From: Serilophus lunatus | Taxonomy: Eukaryota; Chordata; Aves; Passeriformes; Eurylaimidae | Assembly (NCBI GenBank): GCA_013399895.1 | Contig: VXBA01004859.1 | Span: 2,461,973-2,525,972, forward strand | Reading direction: 5' to 3' | DNA length: 64,000 nt | Shown here: in pieces, positions 1 through 11,507 of the stretch | Layout of the letters: every line of letters begins with the position of its first letter | Numbering within the stretch: the stretch's first letter is position 1 | The notes under the pieces: model-generated | The model's database searches: none | Told to the model about the DNA's origin: nothing | What the model saw: only the letters and a program-made list of their open reading frames with translations | Program-made: the position numbers and the translations under genes

Positions 1-2100
1 GACAGACCCTCTCCTTGCAGACTATTTGCTAATGCACATGTCATCTCCAGCAGCCCAACACTCAAGTGGTGTAATAGTGTGACACGATTGTGTGCATCAC
101 TCTGCTCTTACCATGTTTACTCTGAGCAACCAAGCTACGCTGTGACTTATTCCAAACTGCTTATGTTCTGCAAACAACCTCTTGGCACTGCTGCTTTCCT
201 GTTTATTTTAGCCTTCTCTGCACTGCTTTGGCTGTACAAGTGGGATCACTTCCACCTGTCCAACCAGCACTGCATTCCAAATACTTTTGAGATAAATTTC
301 TCAACTTTGAGAAAATGGTGCTTCTTGCTTTGAAACAATTAAGCATTTACTCCTAGCCTTAAACTCTTCAGCTTTCACATTCAGAGATATGACAGGTTAT
401 TTTACAGGGAGAAAATCCCACGGTCAAAGTGGGAGAGGAGATTAAGATCAGTGAACTACACTGTACCTGTACACCTTGCAGGTTTGCAAAGCAGGCTGTC
501 TCTGGCCCCACCAGTGCTTCATTATGAACTTAATCATGCATATCTCACTTTGCCCATGCAGGATGAAGAGTTTAAAACCACTTGTGTCTAACAGTAGAAG
601 GAAAGACTCTGCCTGGATGATAGAATTAGGTAACAGTTGTGAGGTTATCTGGCGTTAGTGATCTCTCCCCGCTCATGTCTTGTAATGTCCCTCCAAGCCT
701 GATTATTCTTCAGAATCTGATTTGTGAAGTCGCTACAATTTCTTACAGAGATCGGCAAAATTCATGTGCTTCCCTAAGTAAACATGCAATGTCTTTCTCA
801 GTTTGGAAGCCTGTTCTTATTGGTATACTGCTTTATGATTATTGGGATGAAAGATGCCACATAAGAGCAAAAGTCTGTATCACATCACACCACATTACAG
901 CTCCACTGCAGGCTCATCTAAAGGAAGATGAGCTGCAAGACACCAATTGTACTGGTAATTAACAGAGTAAAAGACATTATGGAAAGCATTTGAAAGGCAA
1001 ACATGATTTCTTTGGAAGTGTTTTCTCAAATGTGCTTCTCTCTAGTAATGTGCTGTGGTTCCCTTGACATCTTAGTCCTGGTTTATTGTTTTAAACAGAT
1101 CTATGTTACATAAGAAAAGTTTCTGTCTGGAAAGCTCTGCTGGCAGCACATGTGTGATGACAAAGGAGGCCCGTAAACTGCAGCACATTGGAAAAAATGG
1201 TACAAGCAATGTGACAAATCTGGCTGTCTGAAGTGTCAATGCACTGGTCACGTCTTGCCTGGCTCCTAAGGCACTGCTGAGGACACATGGCTCTGTGGGA
1301 TGAGCTTGGTTGGAAGCAGTGTGAGGAGAGTGAGGTGGCCCCTTGTGATTTGTTTACAGGAATGCTGCTTCCATCAATCTGTGTCTGTGAGGGATGGAAG
1401 TACGGTGTTAATGCTTCCCTTGACACATGGATCAGGTAACACTGCCAAAACATATCCCTCCCTTTCAGACATTCCACAGCTTCTGGATCCTGAAGGCAAA
1501 TGTAAGCTGTGCCTTCTATCAAGGTATCTGCAATGTGGTCTTTTCTTTAGTTACAAATTTTTTTATTTTTTTTTTTTTAAATTGCTTGGCTGGCAGGCTA
1601 AGGCACTCTGTATTATCAAGAAGACTGTAAGAAAAATTGCAGCCTGTGACTCTTCTTCCAAATGCTGCTGGCTATTTGCTCTCCAAGTATTTTCTTTATT
1701 CTCTGCAGTTTTATTTCTGTAGTTGGGCATTACAGATGCTTGGCAATAATTTTGTTTCAGCAGTACAAAATTGTGCGTGTTTTCCAAAAACCATAAGGAA
1801 CATTAACTTTTTTTTTTTTTCAGAACTACCTCAAGTTTTTCCAGACATACATTATCTTTTATGTATTGAGGATTCATAGTCTGAAAGACCAGCACTCACT
1901 GTGCACCAGTTGATCCGCTACTGAGACGCCTGAAGTGGCACCCACTTCACCAACTCCCTAACAAATGTCCTGATGGAACACCTCCCTTGGGATACATCCT
2001 AAACTAAGTGAGGAAATGATTCACTAATTATTGGGCCTTACAGCTGGACATATTTAGTCCTGGCTAAGCACTTGAAATAAATAAGGTTTGTGTAATTTGA

Positions 2101-2110
2101 TGAGTCAGCA
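2101..2110 (+). promoter_or_regulatory. AP-1 / NF-E2-like motif
   Basis: TGAGTCAGCA matches the AP-1 core (TGAGTCA) extended by the GCA half of the Maf recognition element. The motif is visible directly. A single site of this length occurs by chance in long sequence, so binding is only a possibility. Confidence 0.2.
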
Positions 2111-3046
2111 CAAATAAAACCAGAACAAAACACATCAGCAGTAAATTAACAATGTATTTCTAATTCTGGAAGTAGTATTCAGATATTTCACTTTTTTTCT
2201 GAGTTTGAACAAATTGACAATACTGAAAGCAAATATCCATCTGAATTTGTACTCTTTAGTGAGGAAGTTTTGCTAAAAACCTTTTTCTCCTTTGACAAAA
2301 GAATTTAGATTAAACAAATAGATGGATGCAGAAATACAGCAAAACAAAATTTGACTGTTGAAATCCTGAAGCCTGTATAAAATACAAGTAGGTCAAACAA
2401 CACAGACCAGGAAGAGATCAGGTGACACTGTGAGAACTACCCAAAAAGAAACTGTGTCTGGCTTGGCTCTGTGATGAGGAAGGTACAAAGAAATCATTGG
2501 AAAGCAGCATGACAAAATTCAGGGAATGCTTTAAACAGCAGGAAAACTTTCCTGAAAGGAGGATCTTTTAGCCTGTCAGTCTCTGAAAACTAAGTTCAGC
2601 TCTTTGAAACACTTGAAACCTGACTCAAAAAAAATATTGCAGACTTTGGTGGGTTCTAGGTATGGAACAATCCTTAAATTGGAGAGAAGGAAACTTGGCA
2701 CATTTACATTGGTTTTGCTTCTTTATTCTGTCACTGAGCAGGGCCACAGGTTGGGGCAGAAAAAGCAATGCCCTTGGCTTTTTCTATGGGAGCTGGACAC
2801 TCCACTTATCAACTTGCTCATTACTTATCTGTGGAAAAATGTGGAAAAGCAAGAAGGGAACTGTATGTTTCTCCTTTTAAAGCAGTGAATTTTGGGAAGC
2901 ATGGATTTGAATAGTTGTCTTTTCACAGTAACAATAAATACTGAGCATATGTGAGCAACTGCAAAGCTGCATTGGTAAACATTTAAAAAAGGGACCTCTT
3001 CCCCCCCTACTCTTTGTCCACTACTATATTTATGAAACTAATTACA

Positions 3047-3073
3047 TTTTCAACAAGAGGATCACTGTTTTCA
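3047..3073 (+). repeat. 27-base direct repeat, copy 1
   Basis: This segment matches 3550-3576 at 26 of 27 positions, with one C/T difference in the AACAAG versus AATAAG part. The flanks of the two copies are unrelated. It is too long and too close to its partner to be a chance match. No known element is recognised. Confidence 0.8.
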
Positions 3074-3549
3074 TTCCAATTCCCTTCCCAATTTGAGCCC
3101 CAGGCATAGGTACCACACTGCACAATTAAAACAGTTAGCACAACACCTGGATTACAACTCTGCAGTCGACTGGGGGCCATATGGTATATTATTCTACGTC
3201 AAGCCCTAGCCATGAATATATTCTCTCACATAAATGCACCCCCAGCAGATATTTTAAAAGTGCTTTATTCCTTTATATATGAGTAGCTGTTGCACAAAAC
3301 AAGATTTCTAGGCTATGCTGCAGCAAACAATGGCCCGAAATATTCAGTTTTCATACAGATTTACTTCCATCCATTTATGAAAAAAATTGTTCAATTTAAA
3401 ACATCTGTGGTTTTTCATATGAAACCTGTCCTGAGGGCATGTTCTACCTATGTCTGCAGCTTCCTGTCTGACCACACCATGTAATGAATTAATTATTAAT
3501 CTAGATTTGAGTGTGTGCATGCATGAAGGTGTGTTAAGTGTTACCAGTC

Positions 3550-3576
3550 TTTTCAATAAGAGGATCACTGTTTTCA
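3550..3576 (+). repeat. 27-base direct repeat, copy 2
   Basis: This is the second copy of the 3047-3073 segment, 503 bases downstream in the same orientation. Unlike copy 1, it continues into CAGTGAT, so ATCACTG-TTTT-CAGTGAT forms a 7-bp stem with a 4-base loop at its 3' end. That suggests a copying or template-switch event, but this is inference. Confidence 0.8.
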
Positions 3577-3884
3577 GTGATTGAACAGTTTTTCACTCAG
3601 ATATTTTAAGGTCTGCAAGGTCTGTTTCTTATCTCTGTTATAACTATGTAGGTCTAATTCTGTGGAATTGACAGATAAATCTGTATTTGCAATGAGTATA
3701 TAAAATTAAAGAGGCTCTAAATTACTTTTTTTTAAATTTTATGAATAGGATTATCCTTCAATATTCTATTAAAATAATTGCAAGTGCATGTTCAAATCCT
3801 GGCTAAACAATATTTATCTATATTTCACATCAAGACACCACTGCATTCAAGTGTTATTAAAACACTGGGCAAAAGGACAAGGCC

Positions 3885-4548
3885 AACTCCAGAGAGCTGA
3901 CAAGCAGCTCAGCATGACCCAGCAACATGCACTTGCAGTCCAGAGAGTGAACTGTACCCTGTGCTGCAGCAAAAGATGTAGGGGCAGCAGGCTGGGGGAG
4001 GAGACTTCTCCTCTTTTCCTCTCTGGTAGGACTCCACCTGGTCTACTCTGTCCAGCTCTGGGACCCCCAGCCTAAGAAGGATGTGGAGCTGCTGGAGTGA
4101 ATCCAGAGGTGGCCACAAAGATGCTCTGGGGGCTGGAACACCTGTGTTAAGGAAACAGGCTGAGAGAGCTGAGGGTGTTCAGCCTGAAGAAGACAAGGCT
4201 CCATGGGCACTTTAGAGCCTCTTCCAATGCCAATTCCCCAATCTTCAAGACAGCTGGACAGGGTCTTGTGACAAGGATCTGGAGTGACAGGACAAGGAGG
4301 AATGGCTTTAAGTTGACAGAGGGCAGATTTAAACTAGATAAAAGGAATGAATTCTTTTCTGTCTGGGTGTCAAGGCACTGAAACAGGTTACCCAGTAACT
4401 TGTGGCTGCCCCATCCCTGGAAGTATTCAAGGCCAGGCTGGACAGGGCTTTGAGCAACCTGATCTAATGGAAGGTGTCCCTGCCCATGGCAGGAGGGCTG
4501 GAACGAGATGAGCTTTAAGGTCCCTTCAACTCAAATCATTCTCTGCCT
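3885..4548 (+). mobile_element. CR1 LINE, 5'-truncated 3' portion
   Basis: The segment follows the CR1 non-LTR retrotransposon from the C-terminal end of ORF2 into the 3' untranslated region, in sense orientation. The decayed ORF2 end is seen at about 3905-4080 (AACATGCACTTGCAGTCCAG, then GTCCAGCTCTGGGACCCCCAG, as in the family). The central CATCCCTGGAAGTATTCAAG block lies near 4414, and the terminal CR1 sequence GATGAGCTTTAAGGTCCCTT near 4507. The terminal ATTCTRTG-type repeats are degraded. Stops and deletions, including a loss near 4210-4250, break the frame, so it is a dead copy. Truncation at the 5' end is normal for CR1, which retrotransposes by target-primed reverse transcription. Confidence 0.95.
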
Positions 4549-5738
4549 ATGAATTTCATCAAGCTTTCTTCTTGAAGGAAGCTCTACAGCTTCAGAGAAC
4601 ACTAGTTAATGTACATTAGTGACTTCTGCTCAGTTAGATCTCCAAGACTTGCATGATAATTCTTTATCTTGAGCGGACCATATACACTCCTGAATCTGAC
4701 TGCTGAGGACATTATGATACTCCCTAGAATGTATATGATACAAACAGCTCAAACCACTTCATCTGTAAAAAGTTACAAACCCACCAGATAGAGAGAACTG
4801 GATTGTAAATGACACCATTCATCTTCGTTGCCAAGCAGTGTTACCCCACACTGTGTTTCCTTTATTTCACACTCTGCCCTCACCCATAAGCACTGTCCTT
4901 TTTTGTTTTGGGTTTACATGGATTTCTTCTTTCATTTTTTAAAAAAAGTTCTAAGAGAACATTTTTAAATATATTCTGAGTAAGAAAATATATGATATTT
5001 TTGGAGACCCCCTTGGAGCATTCTCAGGGTGGTTTGCTTATAAATCAAGTTATTGAGGGCTTAATTGTGCAACCTTTCTGTCTTGCAGGACCTTACTTAT
5101 CTGAGTAAGTTCAGGGAGACTTCCCAGTGGATAACTCTTCACTAACATGTGTGCACAATCTGGCATTACATGAATATCACTCTCACATATTTTGTGGCCC
5201 AGTGTATTTCCAGTATTTGCAGTGTGTTAGATACAGTTTAATGGTAAACAGCTGTTAGAAGTGATTTATCAACATTATGGGCCAGTTTCTAACATCCTTA
5301 CTCAGAGTGGTACCTAACTCCTCAAGGAATCCCTTTTAAAGGAGAAGGAATCACACACTAGAATCTATCAAAATCAAGCCCTAGAAAGCTCAAGTCTGCT
5401 GAATGCTTTGGCCTAGTCTACCAAAATACTTACACACATACAATTTTAAGCATACTCATATATACCCTCCATATTTTTCTTGGCAAAGAAAACAATCAAA
5501 ATATCAAAAATGTACATTCATTTTAAAATTTTTTTTTCTGTAGGTTAAGCCTTTTAGGTTACTGATTTTGAGAGAGATATTGGCATCTAGTTACAATTAA
5601 GTGTATGCATAAGGATTTTTTGGATTCTGTCTCAGTCACCAGTGCCTTGCAGGATTGACTGCCCAGAAGAAATCATTTCAAAGCATGTTCATCATCTAGA
5701 AGTTCAGCCAACAGTGATTCAGTTTGTCACTTATTGTT

Positions 5739-5763
5739 TATATATATATATATATATATATAT
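5739..5763. repeat. (TA)n microsatellite
   Basis: About 12 uninterrupted TA units are visible directly. It is probably length-polymorphic. Confidence 0.95.
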
Positions 5764-6618
5764 CACATGTTGAGGACTGATTAAAACACTGTAGTTGCAA
5801 AATGTCTTTACCAAACTGTGTAGAGGAATTTTTCTTAAGAAAACTAATATATACAGGTGCAAATTATGTGTATATACAATGGATGTGTGTTTATGCACAT
5901 GTTCGAATTGGTTTTCACTATCTCAGCAAAAAGATAAAAAAACTTGTTTGATCTTCACCCTGCCTTAATTTTAAGAAGAGATGTACTCTGCTAGGTGCTA
6001 CATGCAGGTGCAGATATTCCTCCTGAATAATTTAAATATTCCTTCATTTACAATGGGCTACGTAAGGAACACTTCCCATACCTACGGATTTATGGAAACC
6101 TTCCACTTTCCTATTGGACATTAGCAGACAATTAAATATGGACAAAAACGAGAGAAAGATCAGAACTTATGCCAGTGATTACCCAGCAATGTCACTGAAC
6201 GAGCAACTGTAATCTCAGTCTGTCTCGTAGTTTATGGGTTAAAGTCCCAGGCGTGCCCTTTCCTGGGTGATTATCCCTTGATGTCCCATTGCATGATCAA
6301 GAAAACAAGTCTCTGGAAGTCAGGAAAACACATTTGCTTGTTACAGAGAATACAGTTGATAAGATGCTCTGTAATAACAGACCCGTGCAGGCCCCAACAA
6401 AATACAGCAAGACATGTAAGAAAAAAATTGGAAATTTAACTTTTAGTGATAGTGACTGCATGTAGAGCCTGCAGCAGTCTCATCCGTCTGACCTTGCTTT
6501 GTGAACTACAAATGACCTCACTGGAAAACAACAGAGACCTTTTCTTGCTCTAGGCTGTCTCTTGATTGTATCTCTTCCTTCAGGTTACTGTAACTGCTCT
6601 TTTCCAGGGGTTGGGAAG

Positions 6619-6634
6619 AAAAAAAAAAAAAAAA
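6619..6634. repeat. poly(A) run
   Basis: A 16-base A homopolymer is followed by GAGAGA. No recognisable retroelement body precedes it, so it is listed as simple sequence rather than a retroposon tail. Confidence 0.85.
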
Positions 6635-8844
6635 GAGAGAAGCAGAGTAGAAACACTTAGCTGAAGACCCAAAGGCCCCCCAGGCCTGCTTCTTCCTCAG
6701 TTCTACCATCACTCTATTAATAACAGACAACGTTTTCATTAAACGATGCACTTTCCCGCTCCAGGATAGACTTGAGTTTTCTGTACTGATCATTATAAAA
6801 GTCCCAGGAGGGCTCCTACAACCACACTGTCTTCACAACAGAGACAAGAACTATCTGTTCCTACACAAACCATAAACTATACTGATCCCAAGAGTGAAAG
6901 AGACCTAATAACCCACAAGTGAAAGAGGTACAGAGCCTAGTTATCAAATTCCATCCTGCAGGATAAAAGCATCCCCCATTCAAACTTCTCATATAAGGTC
7001 TTTGTGGATAAAAGGTTTCTCTGAGCTGCCCCTAAATGGCAGGAAGCTGTTCCTTGTGCATGGCAATTACCCTTGTTTTATTTTATTTTAAATTGAAGGA
7101 ACCTCCCTGATCATATTAAATTTTTTTCAGCTCTGGGTTTGTTGTTGGTGCATTTAGGAAAGATTCTCCTGTTCTGTTCATTTTAATAGCTGAAGCACTG
7201 ACTTTTGAATAGAGGTGAATTATTGCTTCTTTCTTTCCTTAAACAGTATTATTGATACACATCTAACCCTGTGTTAGGAAGGCCATTATATCATGTACAA
7301 TCACACATGGTGATGCCAACCCCTAGTCTGAGGAGTTTGCAGTCTAGAGACACTACATGGTAGCTGCATCCAAAACTGAGCACAGTTATCACCTTCCCCA
7401 TTCAAAATGGATAATTTCCTCAGTACACCCTCTCCAAAAGGTGTTTTCATTTTCAAAGACTCCCCCTGTATTCTTAATGTTTTATTATGAAAATTGGAGG
7501 AAGAAGCTGAAAAGATCAATAGCTTGATTACTTTCATGCTTAAGTTATCATGAATAACTGGCTACAGGGAATTCCTCTAAGTACTTCCTTGGAGTTCTTA
7601 GAATAAAAGATTACCAAATCCATTTATTCCTGGAATGTTAACTAAAATCTGGCTACAGTAGAGCCACATATGTAACAAAGTTATTTGAGTTAGCACTGCT
7701 AGTAAAACTCAAATTCATAGTCTAAAAAAAAGTTCTGAAGGATGTGATCCCACTGGAAAAATGAAGAAAATTTTACAACTTAAAACTTTTTACTTGAAAA
7801 GATTATGACCATTGAAAACGATCCATTAGCAGCTGGAAAAAGATTGTGTGGCCACTACTACAGATAATAATGCTGCAAGGCCTGCCAAATTCATAGGCAC
7901 TGCTAGTCAGGGTTGGGGAATTGAAGCTTCGATTTTGTGTGGTCACCTTGGGACAGATTTTTAGAGTAGGCAGTTCCATTGGAGTATCAGCTAAAATACT
8001 TGTAAGCCCTTGAATGGGGTTCCCCATTTACTCATATTCCAAGTCATGGAGTAGGAATGGTCCAAGCAACAGCCACAGAACTTGCTACCAGCTAATGCAT
8101 CTGCAGTAAATAAACCTTCCTTCCCTGATGACCATTTTTATAAAGTTCTGGTCTACAAAAAGTACACACTCTGGATTTTTAAATGTCGTTATGCCTTGGA
8201 AATCTATATGACATAAACTTTTGTCTAAAAATCAATTCTGAGTTACAATTTGATTAGCAGAAAATTGCTATCACATTTGTTTCTACATTTGTCTACCTCA
8301 TGTCCTTTTCATTCATAGGCTGGCCGATTTAAGCTTTCTTTAAAAACTCCCCAAGAAAGTCTGTGACATTAAAATGTCCTTTGATGCTCTTTCACTAAGC
8401 AGTGAATATTAACAGTTATGGTGACCCTGTTCCCTAATGTGTCTCTGTTGGATCAATAGCAGTTAAGTGCCACTGTTTTACAATTAAAAAGGGGATCATT
8501 TTAAATTTAAAAGCTCATAGCTAATTTTCTTCTTGGCACTTAATAGCATAATTCATTTTTGAAAAACCACATAGGGAGAGCATATACTTTATTCTTTGTC
8601 GGCAGCCTTACTGGGGCTAGTTTTAGTACTCATTGTTGCATTATGTATAATTTACAGCAATGCCCAGTCAAGCCCATCTGCATGTCAGGAAGTGTCATGA
8701 GTTTGATCCACAGGCGAGAATTATAAGAAGAACCTGCTGGGTTTATCCCTCAGTGAACATCTCTGATACGCATTTTGTAGTGACTTGCCTCCAGTGTCTT
8801 TATTTCTGCACCTTCTTGCTGGAAAAGGCCTCAGTTCTTTGCAG

Positions 8845-8881
8845 GCTCAGAGGTTTGTGCTCTGCTCGAAGAAGTCAACAG
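8845..8881 (+). other. exon-like segment (weak)
   Basis: A T-rich stretch ending TTCTTTGCAG precedes this piece. It ends in CAACAG followed by GTAAGC, a near-consensus splice donor. The acceptor has only a short pyrimidine tract. No coding homology is seen. If real, it would more likely belong to a non-coding transcript. A chance pairing of splice motifs is the main alternative. Confidence 0.15.
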
Positions 8882-10155
8882 GTAAGCAGGAGTTTCTGAA
8901 GGCTGCAGCAAAATTTTGCCTAATGATCTTGAAGAAAATTAGCTCACTGGGCAAGGCTAGGGCTGGGAGATGAACCGTGGCTTTTGTAAGTATGTAGAGC
9001 ATGTCTAAAGTCCATAAAGCAACTTAAAAGCCAAGCAATACAATGGTTCTGTCTGAATTGTGAGACCAGAGACACAGGCACATTGGTATAGAACAATGAA
9101 TCTATCAGAATTTAGTTAAATTATTAGTATTTCTCCCAGAATGGGGATGTTGTGCCTTGGTCTGGGTTCATTGCCACACTTACACAGGCTGTTAAATGTC
9201 TGACTACAGACACAATACAGTAAAGCAACAGAAAAAGTATAGTTTAGTTAAAATGGTTTAAGTGGTTGTAGTATAGTTCACAAATCCACATTAATAACAC
9301 TGATTTCCCATTCCGGGCTCAAGATTGCAATGTCTGGTACTAATTCAAGTTATTCCTAGAGGTTCTGAGGAAACTATGGGGCTTGGAGGCCACGTAATCT
9401 GCCCTAGCAAGAATACTTCAAATTTTAATATGGCTATAAAAAACAGCTTGGAATTATCCATGTCATCCACACTGAGAAAGGTTCACATACGATCCTTTAC
9501 TTTTCATCCCACATCAAAACAAAAAATTCAACTACATCACTTCTGTTTCCTAAACAAAACAGGGTTGTTTTGGAAAATGTCCCCCAAATATCAAAATACT
9601 CTACATCTGTTTAATTATTAATGCCTACACTATAAACAGATGGATAGTTGTTTCCCTAGCCTTCTGTAATTTTCACGGTAACAGAAATGGGGGAATTCCG
9701 GGAGTTTCATTCACTTTTCAAGAACTACTGTTTTAAATTTTTGTTATTGTAGCGAAGGTTTCACAATCTAAGTTCAGGAGGAAGCCCATCCCTCAACCGT
9801 ACCAACTATTTTTAAAGAGGAAACACAGACAGAACTGAGGAAAGTTTAAAACTACACCAAAGGAGAGAGAGGTATAAGGATGGAGATAACTGCATAACTG
9901 CATCAATATTGGGGTTTGGATTTGATTACAGCCACTGAAACAGAAACAGCAGCATTAGGGTGGCGATAGAGAATTATTACCTGCTTGTTTCAGTAACTTT
10001 GTGAAAAAGAAATCTGGTCTTCTCTGTTCCCTTTCCCCCTGAATAATACTACATAAAGCCTAAAAGATATTTACGGAAAACAGCACTTCTGGCCCCCAGC
10101 TGACACTGGCAGTAGGAGACAAATAAGCTCCCCTCATTTACAGGTACAAACTAGC

Positions 10156-10178
10156 TGGGCTTTTATGTTAAAAGCCCA
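10156..10178. repeat. perfect 10-bp inverted repeat (hairpin)
   Basis: TGGGCTTTTA and TAAAAGCCCA are perfect reverse complements separated by TGT. There is no T-run or other context giving it a known role in a vertebrate genome. Confidence 0.8.
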
Positions 10179-10233
10179 TATTCACCCTGAATTAAATAAA
10201 TTCTCTTTTAACAAATCACTGCTGTGCATTAGT

Positions 10234-10257
10234 AAAAAAAAAACAAAAAAAAAAAAA
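10234..10257. repeat. A-rich simple sequence
   Basis: Two A homopolymers are interrupted by a single C at 10244. No SINE or LINE body is recognised upstream. Confidence 0.85.
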
Positions 10258-11445
10258 CTGGAGACATTGAGCTGCTGCAGTATGATAAAGGCACATCAAA
10301 CAGAGGAAATGTTCAGGTTAATGTGAGCTGGCTCCCCTGGGGACACTCTCACCCAAATGGTCATCTCTGTAACCCAAGCCAGCAAGGGGACGAGGAGGCT
10401 GGAAATGGCAGTAGATCAGGTTCTAACAAAGTGTGCTGCTCTAACACACCACTGTACAACACAATTAACTGCTTACACCAGGCGTTGCCTTGTTTCTGCC
10501 ACGTTACACTTCTCACATTTCATGTAATAGTATTTGCAAAGTGCTCCCAGTTTTCAATTAGCCAGCCTTGCCTTCCCCTCACACTCATCTGTGCTGTTCT
10601 GGCTGACTCCAGTGGGCTACTCAGAAGTTAAAGTCTCCCAGACACAAATTCTCAAAGCAAGCGTTTCAAAGGTACTGGTGGCAGTCTTGCATTTTTATGA
10701 TTTTCTTTTTAGAGCCAGTCATTAGATGCAATTTATTCTGAACACTTCTGAGGAATCAAATCAGGGATATAACATCCCTCTGTTTTCCTGCCCTAGGTGT
10801 ACAAGATATTCCTAACAAAATAAGTAGTAACCACTTCATCTGCAGAATAACCTTCCTGTGAGTGTCCTTCTACCTATTGATTTGCTGATCTCCATCACAA
10901 AATCTCAAACTACTGCTTCATACCCTGCTTCTCTTTGAAGTAGACTTATGTAATTGCATACAGATAAAAAAAAAAAATAAAATCAAAGACCCAGGAGTTT
11001 TATCTCCCCTCTCTGTGCCCTACAATGAAAAACACAATCACATTTGCCTTTTTCCTGTAATTATCCTTTTATATCCTTTCATACCTATGTGAAAGATATG
11101 CCTTTTAGGATGGGAGAAATGAGATGGAACACTCTCTAAGCTTGGTTTTCATTAGGTACTGAGTGCTTATAAGTATCTGCAAGACTGTCAGTCAGTCGAG
11201 AAAATACGCCCCGTGATTTTCTAGGACTGCAGGATTATGTTTTTGAATCAAATACTGGATGGTCCCTTGAAATAAACTTATGTGAAACTTGATTTCGAAT
11301 TCTCTATAAGTTATAGAAGATTCCAACTGAGTTACAGTTTATTAGAGAAATGCAGACACTGCAGGTTGCAAGTCAAATGACTCATGCTGAGTATTGGCTT
11401 GTATGATCAGTTTAAAGCAACTTTAAGAGGTAACCAAACCAGCCT

Positions 11446-11507
11446 CTTGTAAGAATTTGGAGTTTCAAAATTCTTGCAAGAATTCTTGTAAGAATTTGGA
11501 GTCTCAA
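11446..11507. repeat. local direct duplication with central palindrome
   Basis: A segment beginning CTTGTAAGAATTTGGAGT is present at 11446 and again at 11485, differing by one base just after. Between the copies lies the perfect 16-bp palindrome AATTCTTGCAAGAATT (11469-11484), whose right arm overlaps the same motif. The cluster looks like a small local rearrangement built from one AAGAATT-type word. Confidence 0.75.

Larger units (their letters stand above)
1..3884. other. unique non-coding sequence
   Basis: No gene is supported here. Overlapping open frames of about 140 codons occur on both strands near 1.1-1.7 kb, but neither has a recognisable motif and their overlap argues against coding. 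There are T-rich runs near 1558-1578 and 1809-1820. A 27-base near-perfect direct repeat at about 3.05 and 3.55 kb is listed separately. An AP-1/NF-E2-like site lies at 2101-2110. Confidence 0.7.

Noticed and set aside
1106..1722. Overlapping open frames of about 140 codons on both strands
   Set aside because: No recognisable domain, low-complexity F- and L-rich end from a T run, and mutual overlap.
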